64,000 nt of DNA from Antennarius striatus (GCF_040054535.1 NC_090796.1:4854501-4918500); one strand, 5' to 3'. Numbered from the stretch's first letter, positions 39,601-51,872 are shown. Notes: generated by a model not told the origin, from the sequence alone. A program made the numbers and translations.

Positions 39601-42600
39601 GTAAGTGCCGTGTTGCCATTAGCAACACGGCACATCTGAGTTGACATCTGAGTCATCCGACATCTGAGTCATTGGATTTTAAGGGGTTGACAGGGACAAC
39701 GTACTTGGTTCAGTTTAGAAGTTAGACTGATTGATACTGATGGTAGGACAAAGTGCATAGACAAAATTTAGCAGGTAGAAATTGTGCTGACACATCCAGT
39801 CAAAAAAGACACAGTCTCTTGTTGTATGTAGAGTATTTATAGTTACATTCACTTTTTTGATGAGTTACGATGCATTTTCTGTCGCATTTTCTGAAGTTCT
39901 TGCCATCATTTCATTAACTGTTACCTTCATTTCAAACCAACTCTATTTTCATCTGTTTTTGACTCACTTGTTATCTCGCAACAAATATAAGCAACAGCTG
40001 AATATGTCTCGGATGTCTCAGGACAGCTGAGCGATTGCATCCTATTTTACGTCTCACTTTATCCTCAGTTTGGTCATATCTGGCACTGAGAAATACATAT
40101 TTCAAGCTTGCAATTTTTTCTGCTCATAAAAGTTTATTCCTAGAGATATTTTCGTCTTAATAGAAATTATAATACCACAGTTTATACATAACTGGTTAGA
40201 ATAAATGGGTAACGGACAAAAATTATGAGAACACAATCTAAGGAACACAATCATGAGAACACAATCTAAGGAACTATTGGCATGGTCATGTCATCTGACT
40301 GAGATAAACTGCTGTGCAAAAAATACTTTTTTGTGTAAGGTTAAAAGTAGGACGCTCAGCTTACATGTGCAAGGGAAATATTTGAGTGATTAGCGTGGAA
40401 GGTGCAGTCAGCAGAGAGGTAGTCTCCTACCTTATGAAATACAACATGTCTGAAATAGACTGACTTAAATTTGGCAGTCTTGTGGATCATAAGGCCATAG
40501 AGTCAAGGAGTTCCTGTTGGGACTCAAGAAATCTCAGCAGGATTGTCATTTCATGCTTTAAAAACTATTTTTATACTGTACTTTATTGAAATGTGTGCAA
40601 TAAGCTATGATGATGCAGTAGGTAAATGAAAAGACACCAACAACAACCAAGCAAGTTGAACCCACTTTCTCCATTTAGAGAGTGTGCAGGGTTAGCTTTC
40701 ACATGTGACCACATCCATTGGCATCCTCTGAATCACAACGGATAATAAGTCAATAAAATGCCGCTTCTATTTCAAACTAAACGCACATTAACAACAGCTG
40801 CACTGGTCCTAAAACTAAACCACCAAGTATTACTGCTTCATTTCCACAACACGACCATCATGTAAACAGAGCTTGAGCAACAAGAATTATATCAGTCTTG
40901 TATCACTCGTGTCCTAGACTCAGGGACTGTCATGCTAATTTTGAGTTGTGTGTTGTAATGGGATGAATAAGAATGCTTGTTTGCCTGGGTGACTGAGGCA
41001 AAATGAATTCATAAGCTAAATGTTAGCCACTGGTGCTGACAACCAGCTTAGTATGGCTTACACCTCTGTGTTGTTTCCATCGAGGCTCACATGACCAACG
41101 CCTCCTTTTCAGTGACACAAAATCCCTGTCATCTTTTAAGGTGCCTACCATTAAAGAAAGGCTCCATCTGGGAGCCTATTGGCTCTCATTGCCTCGTTAC
41201 AAAAATAACCAATGACAGTGTCCATTTCATCTGTCTGGCCTGTCTTGGCCTGCCACTCGACACCCACTGGTTATTCCAACATGAGCTCGCTAGCTGTATT
41301 CTGTGTTGCTGCTGAGCCTGGCCACACCAACTTGTGCATCTATTTTTGTATTTTCTGAGCTTGCTATCAGGACCACCAGGCCACTGCAATACATTCGAAC
41401 ATGGATCTAAAGACTTGACTCACTTTGGTGAGTGTTCATCAACTTCAAGCGCAAAAGTTTGTTTTCTGGTACTGATAGCTGCTAACTTTAAGTTGTTGCC
41501 AGCAGGTGATTTTCTACTGGATTCTCTGATTCTACATTGAGGATTTATGTGCACTAGCACTGTCTACTGGACTTGTCCCTCAGCTACAAAGACTCACTAC
41601 CCAGGTGAGAGATGAGTGTGACTACATGAGTGTTTACAACACAATAATACTATGGGGCAGCAGACAGAACATAATTTACTGAGTTTTAGATTTGGTCTGT
41701 ACATAACTGTACCCTCCAAAAATGACCAAAATCATAACACAAGACCTTTGGCTTCATTTTATTACTAAAAAAAACTAGCTTTTCCCATAGATATTTATTA
41801 GTATCTATGAGAAAATTAGTAAATTATATTCCAGTATTAGAAATATACAGTGCAGTTAATGTAATTAGGCTACCCCATTCTTTGGGTATAAATACACAAG
41901 CATCCTGGGGAAGTACCGGGGTCGCTAGTTGATCTGTAGTTATGAGGGCATGGAGACAGCTGGCAACAAAACTCTTCTGGAAAGCCAAAATATTTAGTAA
42001 GTCACACCCAAGATACAGTTGAAATATTTAAATCTAGCAATTTTACCTTGGTTCGTAATAAAAACAATAATTTGCCATTACTTATTTGTTATACCAACAG
42101 TACCGACTCACCTGGCTTGAAATCATCCTTGACTATGACCCTCATTGGGTGGTGGCAACTGGGCCTATAGAATTTTTATGTGTATATATAAGATAAGACA
42201 TCACTAAATTGAGGAATGATTACAATTCTATTTGTTTCAGTAGTTATAAGGAGAGTCTTAGTTTTACAGATAGTTATGAGCTGAGTTATCTGCTCATGGC
42301 TTTGTTCCCAGGTCAGGACATATAAATGGGTTAATGAGCTATTCTAAGACCTCACCCAGATAGCTAAAGTAAGCTACAGTAGAGCAGCTGCTGCCGAGGT
42401 ACCCCATGACTTATGTGATGATATAGTTGCATTTCCAATACTCCGTGGTGTATATTTTTTATAATGAAAAAAATATTAACAAAGGAATTGTCTCTATGTT
42501 AAAGAAATTATTCAATACATTTTAAGAAGACATGATCATGTTTGAGGGACTAGCGTGCATTTGCTTTAAAATGTATGTAAATATGCAAACAATGGAAATG

Positions 42601-42950
42601 ATCTACTCTAATGAAGTTCCAATCAATGAGATCTGGGTTGTTCTCATATGGAACATAAGTATGCTTGCTGCTGATAGCTCAAGGCACCATACAGTGCTTA
42701 AAATAGCCAAGCACATGGCATAAAGAGTTTGTCTATTGCCTGCATAGTGACAGCCTAGCTGCAGAATGTGTCATATACATAAAGGTCATCAGTTCGAGTT
42801 CATAACTTTTAGCAGTAATCACATTAAGTAGGCAACCTTTCAATGAGCGTTAAACAAAATGTAAATAGTTAATTTATCAATGCAACTAATTTGTACGCTT
42901 GTTTGAGGTCGCAACTTCTTAATGCTGGTATTTATTGTTCTTCTCTCAAG
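36624..42950. other. Intergenic between vstm4 and cefip, no gene seen
   Basis: No exon with recognisable homology on either strand. Small items: a 12-bp perfect hairpin gtgccgtgttgc (39605-39616 / 39622-39633), followed by three gacatctgagt-type repeats. A 28-bp tandem repeat lies at about 40224-40275, and a few CCCTAA-like units at about 39508-39532. Upstream exons of cefip (non-coding) may lie here. TMEM273 and FAM170B, neighbours in mammals, were looked for and not recognised. Confidence 0.5.
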
Positions 42951-43074
42951 ACAGCTTACATGTCCCACAACTTCTCTGACGTTCATCTGAGCTGGAAAAA
43001 ATCATCAAATGCAATGCCACAACTGCAGAGGAGGCAAAACCGGTGATGCATGAAACTGAAAGAAAGTTGACATC
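42951..43074 (+). other. Probable 5' UTR of cefip with splice acceptor
   Basis: A pyrimidine-rich tract ending tgttcttctctcaag at 42950 is a good candidate 3' splice site for the large coding exon, with the ATG 124 bases later. An in-frame TGA lies just upstream of the ATG, so the coding frame cannot extend further within this exon. Confidence 0.45.
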
Positions 43075-46000
43075 ATGAGCTGTGTGGAAAAGCGACACAT
43101 GAGCCATCGGACAGGGAGCATGCTCCATCATCGCTTCCCCAACAGCTTCACTGACTTGTTCATGGACGAAACAGATCGTGAGGTCAGCACTCTAACCGAT
43201 CGGGCCTTTCGAAGTCTCTGCGTTGGAGATGATGCTGTTTACAATGATGAGTTCTTGTATGGATACTCACCTTTTAGCTGCCACAAGCCCTTGGCGGGGG
43301 AGCCTCCTAAAAAGACTCATAAGGAATCTAAAAAGCAAGGGCAAAACAAAAATAACAAAGAATATACGCAGCCATGGAAACAACAGCAGCAAAAGAGTAT
43401 TGCCCACATGTCATCTTTCCTCAAGGCTTTAAGTGCCACAGAAGAGAGCTGCGATGGGATTTTGATCAAAAATGGAGATTTTACAGACTCTAAGGGCGAG
43501 TCTTGGGATAAGTCTGCACTTCGCAGCATCCAGAAAGAGCTATCTGAATTCTCTTCTAATTATCACACAAAGCGCAAAGGTGCTGATCTTCCAACAGGAA
43601 AATCCTCAAAGACAAAAAATGGGAAATCTACTGTTAAACTAAAGAAACTTAATATCAAGAACTTTTTTCTTCACAGTGAGTTTAGCCCTTTCCAAACATG
43701 GAGAGATTTGAAACAGTTCCCCTTTAGCCAAGATGACACAGTTCTCTCCACAGAGAATATCCCTAATTGGTGTGACATGCCTTTTTATAAGGAACTTACA
43801 GAGGCACATAGAAAAGAGACTCTGCATACGGAGGAAACACCATCATGCCAGGAAACACCAGTTGAGCCCCTACCTCCCATTGCTCCCAACCCCGTCCCTC
43901 CCTCTCCTCCACCAAAGGTCTTGACAAATCCTTCAGTTACCCCAGCTGATAAGAGGTGCCCATCTTTTGGAGGGGATGGAACTTGTGCCCCCTGGAGGCG
44001 AAACAAGCCCAGGGAAAAAAGTGTGATTCCATTCAATCAGCCTGGAATTACACCTCAAGAAAATGACTCAAAAACAATGGATGAGAGTCATTTACAAGCC
44101 AGAAAGGAAGTGAAGCCGACGGTGGTGAAAGCAGTTGAGGAAGTCAGCTCTTTGGCATCAACTCCTTTCAGCATTTGCCAACTGATGACTCCTCTCATTC
44201 CTTCCAGACAACCAACAGAAACATCAGAAATCCTCCAAGGTATCCTTTCACCATCTTCCCTTGACCTTCCGCTAAGACCACATTCTGTGGCAAAACTCAC
44301 TCCTGAGCCAGCAGTCAAGAGAGACAGCTACAAATCCCTTGCCTCTAGCATCCTCTTCAACCTCAAAGACAACAGAAAAAGGGTGAAAAGTCATTACAGT
44401 CCACCTAAATTCAAAAATTTAGAAGTGTGTGGGGGTGAAACTCAGTCTCCACAGTCAGATAGTCAGAAACACCAACAAGCTTGTTCTGAGGGAAATACAT
44501 CTGATTTAAGTATTTCTGCAATTTTAAAAGAAGAGCAGACTGTTTTTAGTCCTATTCTTGAATCTAACAGCACTCCAACAGTTGGTCTTAATAAGGATGA
44601 AACTGATAAACGTCTTTCAGATGATTATTTATTATCAAATCTGCTGCAAACTAAAAGGGAAGCTGCAGACGGTCTTGGTGAGGAGAATCCAATCTCCCCA
44701 TTAATCTGTTCAAGAAATAACAAGGGTTCTAAAACTAAAAAGCAAAACTACCCTTCCCTGAATTTATACAAGAAAGCAACTGCTGATAGTGATAGAAAAT
44801 CTCTTGATGCACCTCCTATGCACCTAGATCAGCCATCTGACACAAATCAATTTTCGCCAGTAGTGATTGACAATGAACTCTCTCCAAAACCACGGCCAAC
44901 AGTCACAGGGTTTTCATCAAATACTTTACATAACACTGAGCAGTTACCCAGAATTTCACCCCTCGCACTTCAGAAGGAAGAGGTGTCATCAAATGCTCCA
45001 GGAGGGAAAAGGACGCCTAATATTCCAGAAAAAACAAAACAACCTGCAAGGGAAAAATACTTTGGAGCACAACATTTCAGTTCTAAGGAAAACGATGCAA
45101 GTGGTCAATCCATAAGTACAGTGGATGTAATCAGGGCAGCAAAGGAAGCAATAAATGCAGCAAAAAGTAAAGCTTTATCTGCAGTTCAGTCAGATAGCAT
45201 CAGTAAGTCCATTCCAGGCATAGAAGAACTAAGAGACAAGGAAACAGAAAATATGGTTGTCCAGTCAAAAGAATTGTTGAACCAGAAAAGAGAGAATTTA
45301 GTACCAGAGAACAGCACATCTGAAAGCAGAAATAAATCAAATAGTGTAACACCAGTTGGCAACAAGGTGAAGAAAGCACCCCCGCCTGTTCCAAAGAAAA
45401 ACTTCATTAAATCTGATATTCAACTCCATCTTGACAAACAGCAAGGACATAATGTTGATAAACTAACTAATGGTGAGATGGATGCAACACTAGATTTGCC
45501 ACAAAATGAAACTGAATTAATCAAAAAACAGGTTCCGTTGAAACATGTGTTCTCAGCCAAACAAAATAATTTCATAAAATGTCAGAGATACTCAGTCTCA
45601 GATGATGGACAAAGAGATGAGTTTAAAGAATGTAACCCGAAAGTTAAAACAGGAATGGAGAAAGAAGAGATATCCCTCAGAGAAATTAGAGATAGTGAGA
45701 ATATAATTAATGATTTGAATGCATTGAAAGAGCTGGAGAGAACAAGGCTCAGTGATCGTGTTCTTGATCATGCAAAGAACAGATTAGGTGCTATTGACAT
45801 AGATGAAGAAACGAAGGCTAAGAATGATTTGATCTCAAGGGAGCTAAGGAATATAAAGAAGGGCATGCTGTCTATGAGAGGGAATACATCAGCTAAAAGA
45901 GAACTATTTGCAAGTAGAGAGATGAAGCAAAACAAAAAGGATAATTTCACAAAGATAGACAGCAATGTCATAGTTAATAGATCTCTTTTCAATGACAATT

Positions 46001-49000
46001 ATGACAAAGCTAAAATGGCACTTGAGGAAATTATCTCAGACAGGCAAAAAAGAAAGAGTAAGTTAACAGAGCAGGATGCAAATCTAATATTTAATGACAT
46101 GACTAATGAGGAAAGTTATGTATCAGGGATACAGCAGCATAGAAAATCTATAAAAGACTCTATGACAGATGACAAGAAAAATCAAAACACTCTAGCAATT
46201 GCACAAGAGACTGACTTAAAAGAGAGGCTGAGTGATTTAAGAGACCAAAATCACATGAGACGAATCTTGTCGCAAACTGAACCTGGGTCTGAGGACTCTC
46301 ACATTTCAAGCGGTAGGGTCGAGGATAAGTTTGGCAATGAGCCAAACATGGTCCGAAAAAGTCACACAACTCATGTTAATGATAAAACCACTGATAAGTC
46401 TGGCTATGAATCACAAGAAAATAGACACATAGTGAGACAGATATCTGAAGAAAGTGGAGAAAGTGTGATGACTCAGAGTGAAGGTAGAAGGAGAGCTGCT
46501 CCTCCTGTTCCTCCAAGGAGCAAAAAAGGAGTGAATAGAAGAGACACGAGTGTTACTAATGAGACAGATAGTTTGAAAGATGTAGTAATAGAGGGTGTAT
46601 TTGACAATGATGAACAAGTTGAAAATGATGATGTATGCTTCAAAGAGATGAACACAGATTCAGATAAACAAAAATTGGACAAACTGTTGATAAAAGACTC
46701 TTTGCCCAATCAGAATCAAACCATTGCTGATAAAGAGAGGGGGGATATGGTTATTGCTTCAAATTCAAAAGCCATTGCTGCAATTGATTTTGCTGTAAGT
46801 GAGTCAATTTTACCATCATGTCCCCACTCTGAAAATAAATTGTATTTATCACCACAGTTAAGAGGGAAGGCAATTGGATCTAATAACTTGCAAACAGATG
46901 TGAGACCCAGTATGGAAACAGCAGTTAAAACTACAAATGACACGGCTCAGGAAACATTCGAAGAAAAGCAGAGAGATTGTTTAAAACGGGAGGAGTTATA
47001 TCTGTCAGATCACCATACAACTAACAATTTAGTTGCAGCAGAGCCTGACAGAATAAACAGAGCCACTGAGGAAACCAACCTGGATACAGAGACTCTTGGT
47101 GAAATCCCCAGGAGTATAATGTCTCCTTTATTATTGGTAAATGGAATTAGCACTAATCAGAGTCCACCAGATCAAGCTAGCTTGTCCTCAAAGTCATCCT
47201 ACTTTTCTGTGGAAAGTGCACTGCAAAGAAACACTGAGACTGACTCAAATGTTTACCACTCCCTGGAGAACTTGATTGGAGATGTTGATGAGGTTTGTGA
47301 GGTGGAACAGACTGTTTCAAAAAATCTAAAACAGGATTCTGATAAGGTTGGGGTGGAATATTACTCTTTAAGTGATCATGAAAATGAGCCAGACGCTGTA
47401 AGCCAAATTATCAATTTTCCTCGAGGGGAAACAGCGACACAGAACAAAGACAGCAAAGACAGAGACAACACGACAATAGATCACTGTATAACTCAAGATG
47501 AAAATAGTCAAACACCGATGTCACCATCCAACATGTTTTCACCATCTTTGGGGATCCCTGCCCTATTTAGGGTCAAAGACAATACTTTCAGTCATAAATT
47601 GAAGAAGACTATACAACCATGGTCACCAAGGGGGAATTTGATCCTTTCAGAGAGGAGAGAGGAGGACTTACATCAAGCAAACAAAAATGTAGAGCTCCCT
47701 CCAGAGAATGATCCTTCTCCCAGAAGTAGCACACCAATCCCAGACAATATCTTTAATCCGAAACATAATTCATCAAATGATTTACCTCCCCTGTTGCAGC
47801 CTCCTTCGTGTCTGCAAAATGAAAACCAAAAGAGACCAGAATTTGGATTATTCCTCAATGTCCCACAGGAGGAGGATATATTTTCTGGGGTGAGTCCATC
47901 ATCTGAAGGTGTGGAGAGCTTAACAACCAGCACAGCTGACACAGCCGATGAGGTGGGAATCAATGCTGGAGTGCCTGCACAGCATGAGGTGCCAGAGCCA
48001 CCCAGTGAACAGTCTAGCTCCACCTGCAGTGGGAATGAAAGCCAAACAGGGCTGCCCAAACCACCAGCTGTCTTACCTAAATCTGAAAAGGCTGTTCTGA
48101 GAGCTATTAAGATAGCAAACAGGAGGATGAAGAAGGAGGAGGCCCAGAAGTCCTCACACAAAGCATCTGAAAGCAGAAGCACTCACAGAAAGGACAGACA
48201 AAAGAGTGACAAGTCCGATCACAAGAGTGGTAACAGCAGCAGGAATACTAAAAGCAATGAGAAAAAGACTGACAGAGAAGGCCATCCTCACAGTGAAGGC
48301 TATGGTAAAAACAATAAAGATAAGACTGAGCATCACAGTGAAAGACCCCATCAGGACAGAAAACACCCAGCCCACGGTACTGGACAGAGCCATGATTCTG
48401 TGGAGGACAACAACAATGAAGCACCAACCAGTGTAACAGGAAGGCAGGGTCGAAGCAGCAACAGACAGATTCGAGATAAACCAGGCCAAAGAAACTACAG
48501 TAGTGATAGGTTCATCAGTAATGTACCTGTGTACAAAGCTCACATCAGCGGGGCACCCACAGTGGACCGGCAGTACCAACGATCACAAAGCATTGATAGG
48601 TACTTAGGTGATAAAGTGGAGTGCAGGCTCAGTGGTGACATGTCAGTCAATGAGAAGCTTGACCCGAGGGCCCAGCGCATCGAGAAATCCATCATGGACG
48701 AGTTTCAGCAGAGAGGCCGAGCCAGAGACAAGGCAAACAGACACAATCCGTTGAGAAGAAGTCACAGTATTGATACGTACAGCATAGAAGCAACTCATCC
48801 TTCAACCCTGTCACGTCAGTCAAGCCACACCAGCCAGCTTTCTCGCCAGTCAAGCATTGAGCATGCCATTGTGACACAGTCCTTCCCTATGACCCAACGT
48901 AAACTCCTCCAGGATCCAGACTCTGGGCAGTATTTCTTTGTGGATATGCCCATCCAAGTCAAGACAAAAACTTTCTTTGATCCCGAAACAGGAAGTTATG

Positions 49001-49299
49001 TGCAGCTGCCAGTTCAGCCACCAGAGGGCGTGGTACCTCAGGCATCACCATTGGAAGTGTTGAATCCGCCTCTGGTTGTTTACCATGGATTTGTACCAGT
49101 GCCTCTCTCTCCGATGGCTCAGAAAGCCAACATACATGCCACTCAGGTGGCATCGGAAGACACTGAGCAGAGACACCATGAGAAGTCAGTCCAAATGCAC
49201 AGTCAGGAGAGACATCCATACTTAGAGCCTGTCTATGCTCAACACGACCACATGTTAGGGGAGTTTTTAGGGACAGAAGAGATGGACCGTGCAAGCTGA
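43075..49299 (+). CDS. cefip: CEFIP/C10orf71-like protein, single 2074-aa exon
   Basis: One uninterrupted frame of 2074 codons; the ATG at 43075 is preceded in frame by a stop. The N-terminus carries DREVSTLTDRAFRSLCVGDD (34-53), matching the start of mammalian C10orf71/CEFIP. The middle is long, hydrophilic, Ser/Lys/Glu-rich and probably disordered, with SH3-ligand-like prolines KKAPPPVPKK (766-775) and AAPPVPPR (1141-1148). The end has phospho-type RSQSID (1836-1841) and RSHSID (1895-1900) boxes, SRQSS repeats, and a conserved block RKLLQDPDSGQYFFVDMPIQ (1942-1961) followed by FFDPETGSYVQLP and NPPLVVYHGFVPVPLSP. In mammals the protein is heart- and muscle-enriched, located at the Z-disc, and binds FHL2 in calcineurin signalling. 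This version is clearly longer than the human one (about 1435 aa). The C4orf54 family shares the C-terminal block, but the N-terminus and the vstm4 neighbour favour C10orf71. Confidence 0.85.
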   Translation: MSCVEKRHMSHRTGSMLHHRFPNSFTDLFMDETDREVSTLTDRAFRSLCVGDDAVYNDEFLYGYSPFSCHKPLAGEPPKKTHKESKKQGQNKNNKEYTQPWKQQQQKSIAHMSSFLKALSATEESCDGILIKNGDFTDSKGESWDKSALRSIQKELSEFSSNYHTKRKGADLPTGKSSKTKNGKSTVKLKKLNIKNFFLHSEFSPFQTWRDLKQFPFSQDDTVLSTENIPNWCDMPFYKELTEAHRKETLHTEETPSCQETPVEPLPPIAPNPVPPSPPPKVLTNPSVTPADKRCPSFGGDGTCAPWRRNKPREKSVIPFNQPGITPQENDSKTMDESHLQARKEVKPTVVKAVEEVSSLASTPFSICQLMTPLIPSRQPTETSEILQGILSPSSLDLPLRPHSVAKLTPEPAVKRDSYKSLASSILFNLKDNRKRVKSHYSPPKFKNLEVCGGETQSPQSDSQKHQQACSEGNTSDLSISAILKEEQTVFSPILESNSTPTVGLNKDETDKRLSDDYLLSNLLQTKREAADGLGEENPISPLICSRNNKGSKTKKQNYPSLNLYKKATADSDRKSLDAPPMHLDQPSDTNQFSPVVIDNELSPKPRPTVTGFSSNTLHNTEQLPRISPLALQKEEVSSNAPGGKRTPNIPEKTKQPAREKYFGAQHFSSKENDASGQSISTVDVIRAAKEAINAAKSKALSAVQSDSISKSIPGIEELRDKETENMVVQSKELLNQKRENLVPENSTSESRNKSNSVTPVGNKVKKAPPPVPKKNFIKSDIQLHLDKQQGHNVDKLTNGEMDATLDLPQNETELIKKQVPLKHVFSAKQNNFIKCQRYSVSDDGQRDEFKECNPKVKTGMEKEEISLREIRDSENIINDLNALKELERTRLSDRVLDHAKNRLGAIDIDEETKAKNDLISRELRNIKKGMLSMRGNTSAKRELFASREMKQNKKDNFTKIDSNVIVNRSLFNDNYDKAKMALEEIISDRQKRKSKLTEQDANLIFNDMTNEESYVSGIQQHRKSIKDSMTDDKKNQNTLAIAQETDLKERLSDLRDQNHMRRILSQTEPGSEDSHISSGRVEDKFGNEPNMVRKSHTTHVNDKTTDKSGYESQENRHIVRQISEESGESVMTQSEGRRRAAPPVPPRSKKGVNRRDTSVTNETDSLKDVVIEGVFDNDEQVENDDVCFKEMNTDSDKQKLDKLLIKDSLPNQNQTIADKERGDMVIASNSKAIAAIDFAVSESILPSCPHSENKLYLSPQLRGKAIGSNNLQTDVRPSMETAVKTTNDTAQETFEEKQRDCLKREELYLSDHHTTNNLVAAEPDRINRATEETNLDTETLGEIPRSIMSPLLLVNGISTNQSPPDQASLSSKSSYFSVESALQRNTETDSNVYHSLENLIGDVDEVCEVEQTVSKNLKQDSDKVGVEYYSLSDHENEPDAVSQIINFPRGETATQNKDSKDRDNTTIDHCITQDENSQTPMSPSNMFSPSLGIPALFRVKDNTFSHKLKKTIQPWSPRGNLILSERREEDLHQANKNVELPPENDPSPRSSTPIPDNIFNPKHNSSNDLPPLLQPPSCLQNENQKRPEFGLFLNVPQEEDIFSGVSPSSEGVESLTTSTADTADEVGINAGVPAQHEVPEPPSEQSSSTCSGNESQTGLPKPPAVLPKSEKAVLRAIKIANRRMKKEEAQKSSHKASESRSTHRKDRQKSDKSDHKSGNSSRNTKSNEKKTDREGHPHSEGYGKNNKDKTEHHSERPHQDRKHPAHGTGQSHDSVEDNNNEAPTSVTGRQGRSSNRQIRDKPGQRNYSSDRFISNVPVYKAHISGAPTVDRQYQRSQSIDRYLGDKVECRLSGDMSVNEKLDPRAQRIEKSIMDEFQQRGRARDKANRHNPLRRSHSIDTYSIEATHPSTLSRQSSHTSQLSRQSSIEHAIVTQSFPMTQRKLLQDPDSGQYFFVDMPIQVKTKTFFDPETGSYVQLPVQPPEGVVPQASPLEVLNPPLVVYHGFVPVPLSPMAQKANIHATQVASEDTEQRHHEKSVQMHSQERHPYLEPVYAQHDHMLGEFLGTEEMDRAS

Positions 49300-50460
49300 A
49301 AGAAAAACTCTACTGCTTTTTCTGTTTTCTAAAATCAAATTGTATTCATTGCATTCCAGGGATTATTTCGTGTTCATGTGTTGCTTCGGTTTGATTTTGT
49401 GTGCTCTTGTTTTCACACTGTCTCATTCATCAGATTTGGTTGCTAAGGTTTTCCTACGTTTGCTTCAAGGATTAAAATTTCTCTTTGCTCAGTTGCTGGA
49501 ACAAGATAGCAATTAAAAATAATCTCTCAAACATCTTCTGTTGTTTTAATAACAGTGTGATGAGAATTAATATGACGTACATAATGAACAGCAAAACTGA
49601 ACCATCAATGCAAGTTACATTATGAATGCCTGTTAATTTTGATGGATGTTTGGGTTTCATGGTAAATTTTTCTTTCAAGGCTTTAACCTTAACTTAAATC
49701 ATCTGATCATTGTATTGCTTAAAATGCTTTAATGTGAAATAGAGATGCTGTGCAGATTTTCTGAACCTAAGGCGTCTTCAGTTAACTTTGTGAATAGGAA
49801 TGTGTTTATATGAATGTGAACTGAATGAATGGAGATGATACATTTGTGAGTTAATGATTGCAGTAATGTTAGGTAGATGGATTTGTGTCAGGTAATGAGT
49901 AACTTTTAAGGATGTTGAAAAGAATTGGAAGATATTATGCTTTAAAGTATAAACAGACATGGTACCGTATGCCTGAATGTAAATGTGTACTATTTATTGT
50001 AATTGCCGGATTTTTTTGTAGACATCCACAGTGGTGTTAGAGTCTCCACTGCTTTTGGGTTTTGTGGATTTTGGTACTGTATATGGAACTCTCATTGCTT
50101 TAATTTTTTTTTGTACATCAGAAAGTGCTGATGATCCCATGAGTTATCATGAGCACCACATAAAATAAAAACAAAAGTGATCCGTATCACATCAGCACAA
50201 CACTTTAAAAAAAATCCTTTGCATGCTGAAGTTGAAAGTACACTTTTCACCTATTTAATGTGTTTAAGACAAGAGATCTAATTTATATTGTCTAAAAGCT
50301 TGAACTGGGATGTTTGCAATCAGTTTTTTTTTTCTTCTTGTTTAATGCAAAAGAAATGGAGAACGATTTGTTTTGCAGGTTTGTCACAAGTTTCTCTTAA
50401 TTAGAATAAAGCAGAGTTAAATTGTGTCTGTGATCCATTCCAATAAAATAACAAAATCAA
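49300..50460 (+). other. Probable 3' UTR of cefip
   Basis: No frame of note. AATAAA signals on the plus strand at 50164-50169, 50405-50410 and 50442-50447. The last two are followed by the AT-rich start of the intergenic gap and are the likeliest ends. Confidence 0.5.
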
Positions 50461-51462
50461 CCGATGTTAGTTTTATTATTGTCTTTATTTTTATGTGTAT
50501 AGAAAACTTTTTCTGCAAACAAATTATTTTCCAAACTACTAAAACTATTTGTTATCATAATCATAATGGCTACAACGACTAATTCAGTTTTGATCATTAA
50601 AATAATATTTCAAATACTCAGAAACCTTTCTCACATTTTGGTAATTAAATAAAATACTGCAAATTAATGTATGAATTTTAAAATTATTCTAAAATTTGAA
50701 ATTTGGATTTTCAATTTGGAAAAGGTGGTCGTAAAAACTGTGGATGGGGAAAAACTGTGTCGTAAAAATACCTCATGGAGGATTATAATCTGATCCAGGT
50801 ATCTCAGCATGACATTGCAGTCAACTGCTGCCCCCTGTTGGTTTGTTACTGAAACAACAGGAGATGAATTGTTTACGTTGCCAACAGCCTGCATCTTCTA
50901 TCAGCACGTCAATAACACTTTCAGTCTGTCCAGAGGAGGCAAAATCTTAATAACATCTTGACACTTAACACAGTTTCTAAAATGCTTTACCAAAGAATGG
51001 GCTGTGGATTTTGTTACTTTAATCATTAAGGTTAACTTTCATCAACTTTTTTGACTTGTGGCATCATAACGTTGGTTGTACAAATCAACCATCCCTGGAA
51101 AGAACTTAAAATAGGCCAATAGCAACTGTAGGAAGGTATCCTCCAATTTAAATTAAATCTAAAATTACCTGCGTGCGCCCGCGCGTGCGCACATACACAC
51201 TCACACACACACAAACACACACATTGTATAGATGGATAGACAGAGGACAGGTATATTGTAAATGTTTTGAGCCTCCCTTCTTTCTACGCTTGGATTTGCA
51301 GGACTGAACTAGGCAGAACATCACTGATTAGCTGAGCAGTAGTTATGTTATTTTTCCAAAATAATACAACATTTGAAAAAAAACTGCAGCGTTTCAAACA
51401 GTGTGAAAATGCCACCATCAAACCAACCCTTGGTCTCTATAGTGCACAAGGTGCACAACAAG
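50461..51462. other. Gap between convergent cefip and admp
   Basis: Includes the probable admp 3' UTR (minus strand) and an alternating purine/pyrimidine CpG-CA tract at about 51168-51225. No exon seen. Confidence 0.5.
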
Positions 51463-51872
51463 TCAGTGACAGCCACAACTTAACGCGACCATGTCATCAT
51501 ACTGCTTCAATACTACGTTCTCCTCATCATCAAAATACAACAAACTGATGGATTGGAGTCTGTCTGGCACACAGCAGGGCGCTCCTACTTTATCAGTAGA
51601 CAGCTTGAGTGCATTCATGATGGAGCGCACTGTGGCGTGGTTGGTAGCTCTGATGCTTCCCCCTAAGGGGAAAGGGCAGGAACCTTTGCAGTGATAGGCA
51701 TTGTATCCCCGAGGAGAGATGATCCAGCCCGACCAGCCGATCTCATCAAAGTCAACAAAGAGGGGAACACGCTGGCAGGTGTGGGGGTGACTGGGGGGAA
51801 AGGATTCCGGTGACGAACGTCGTATCCTGATGCGACGGTTGTGGAGCACAGACTCTGCTGCTGCAGGTTTGG
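51463..51872 (-). CDS. admp: admp exon 5 (cleavage site, mature ligand)
   Basis: 410 bp with a gggttaag acceptor, joining in phase 1 to exon 4. It carries RIRR, then the whole mature domain, stop TGA at 51465-51463. Confidence 0.95.

Noticed and set aside
43639..43827. Antisense frames within the cefip exon
   Set aside because: Shadows of a strongly coding strand; none has a recognisable domain.
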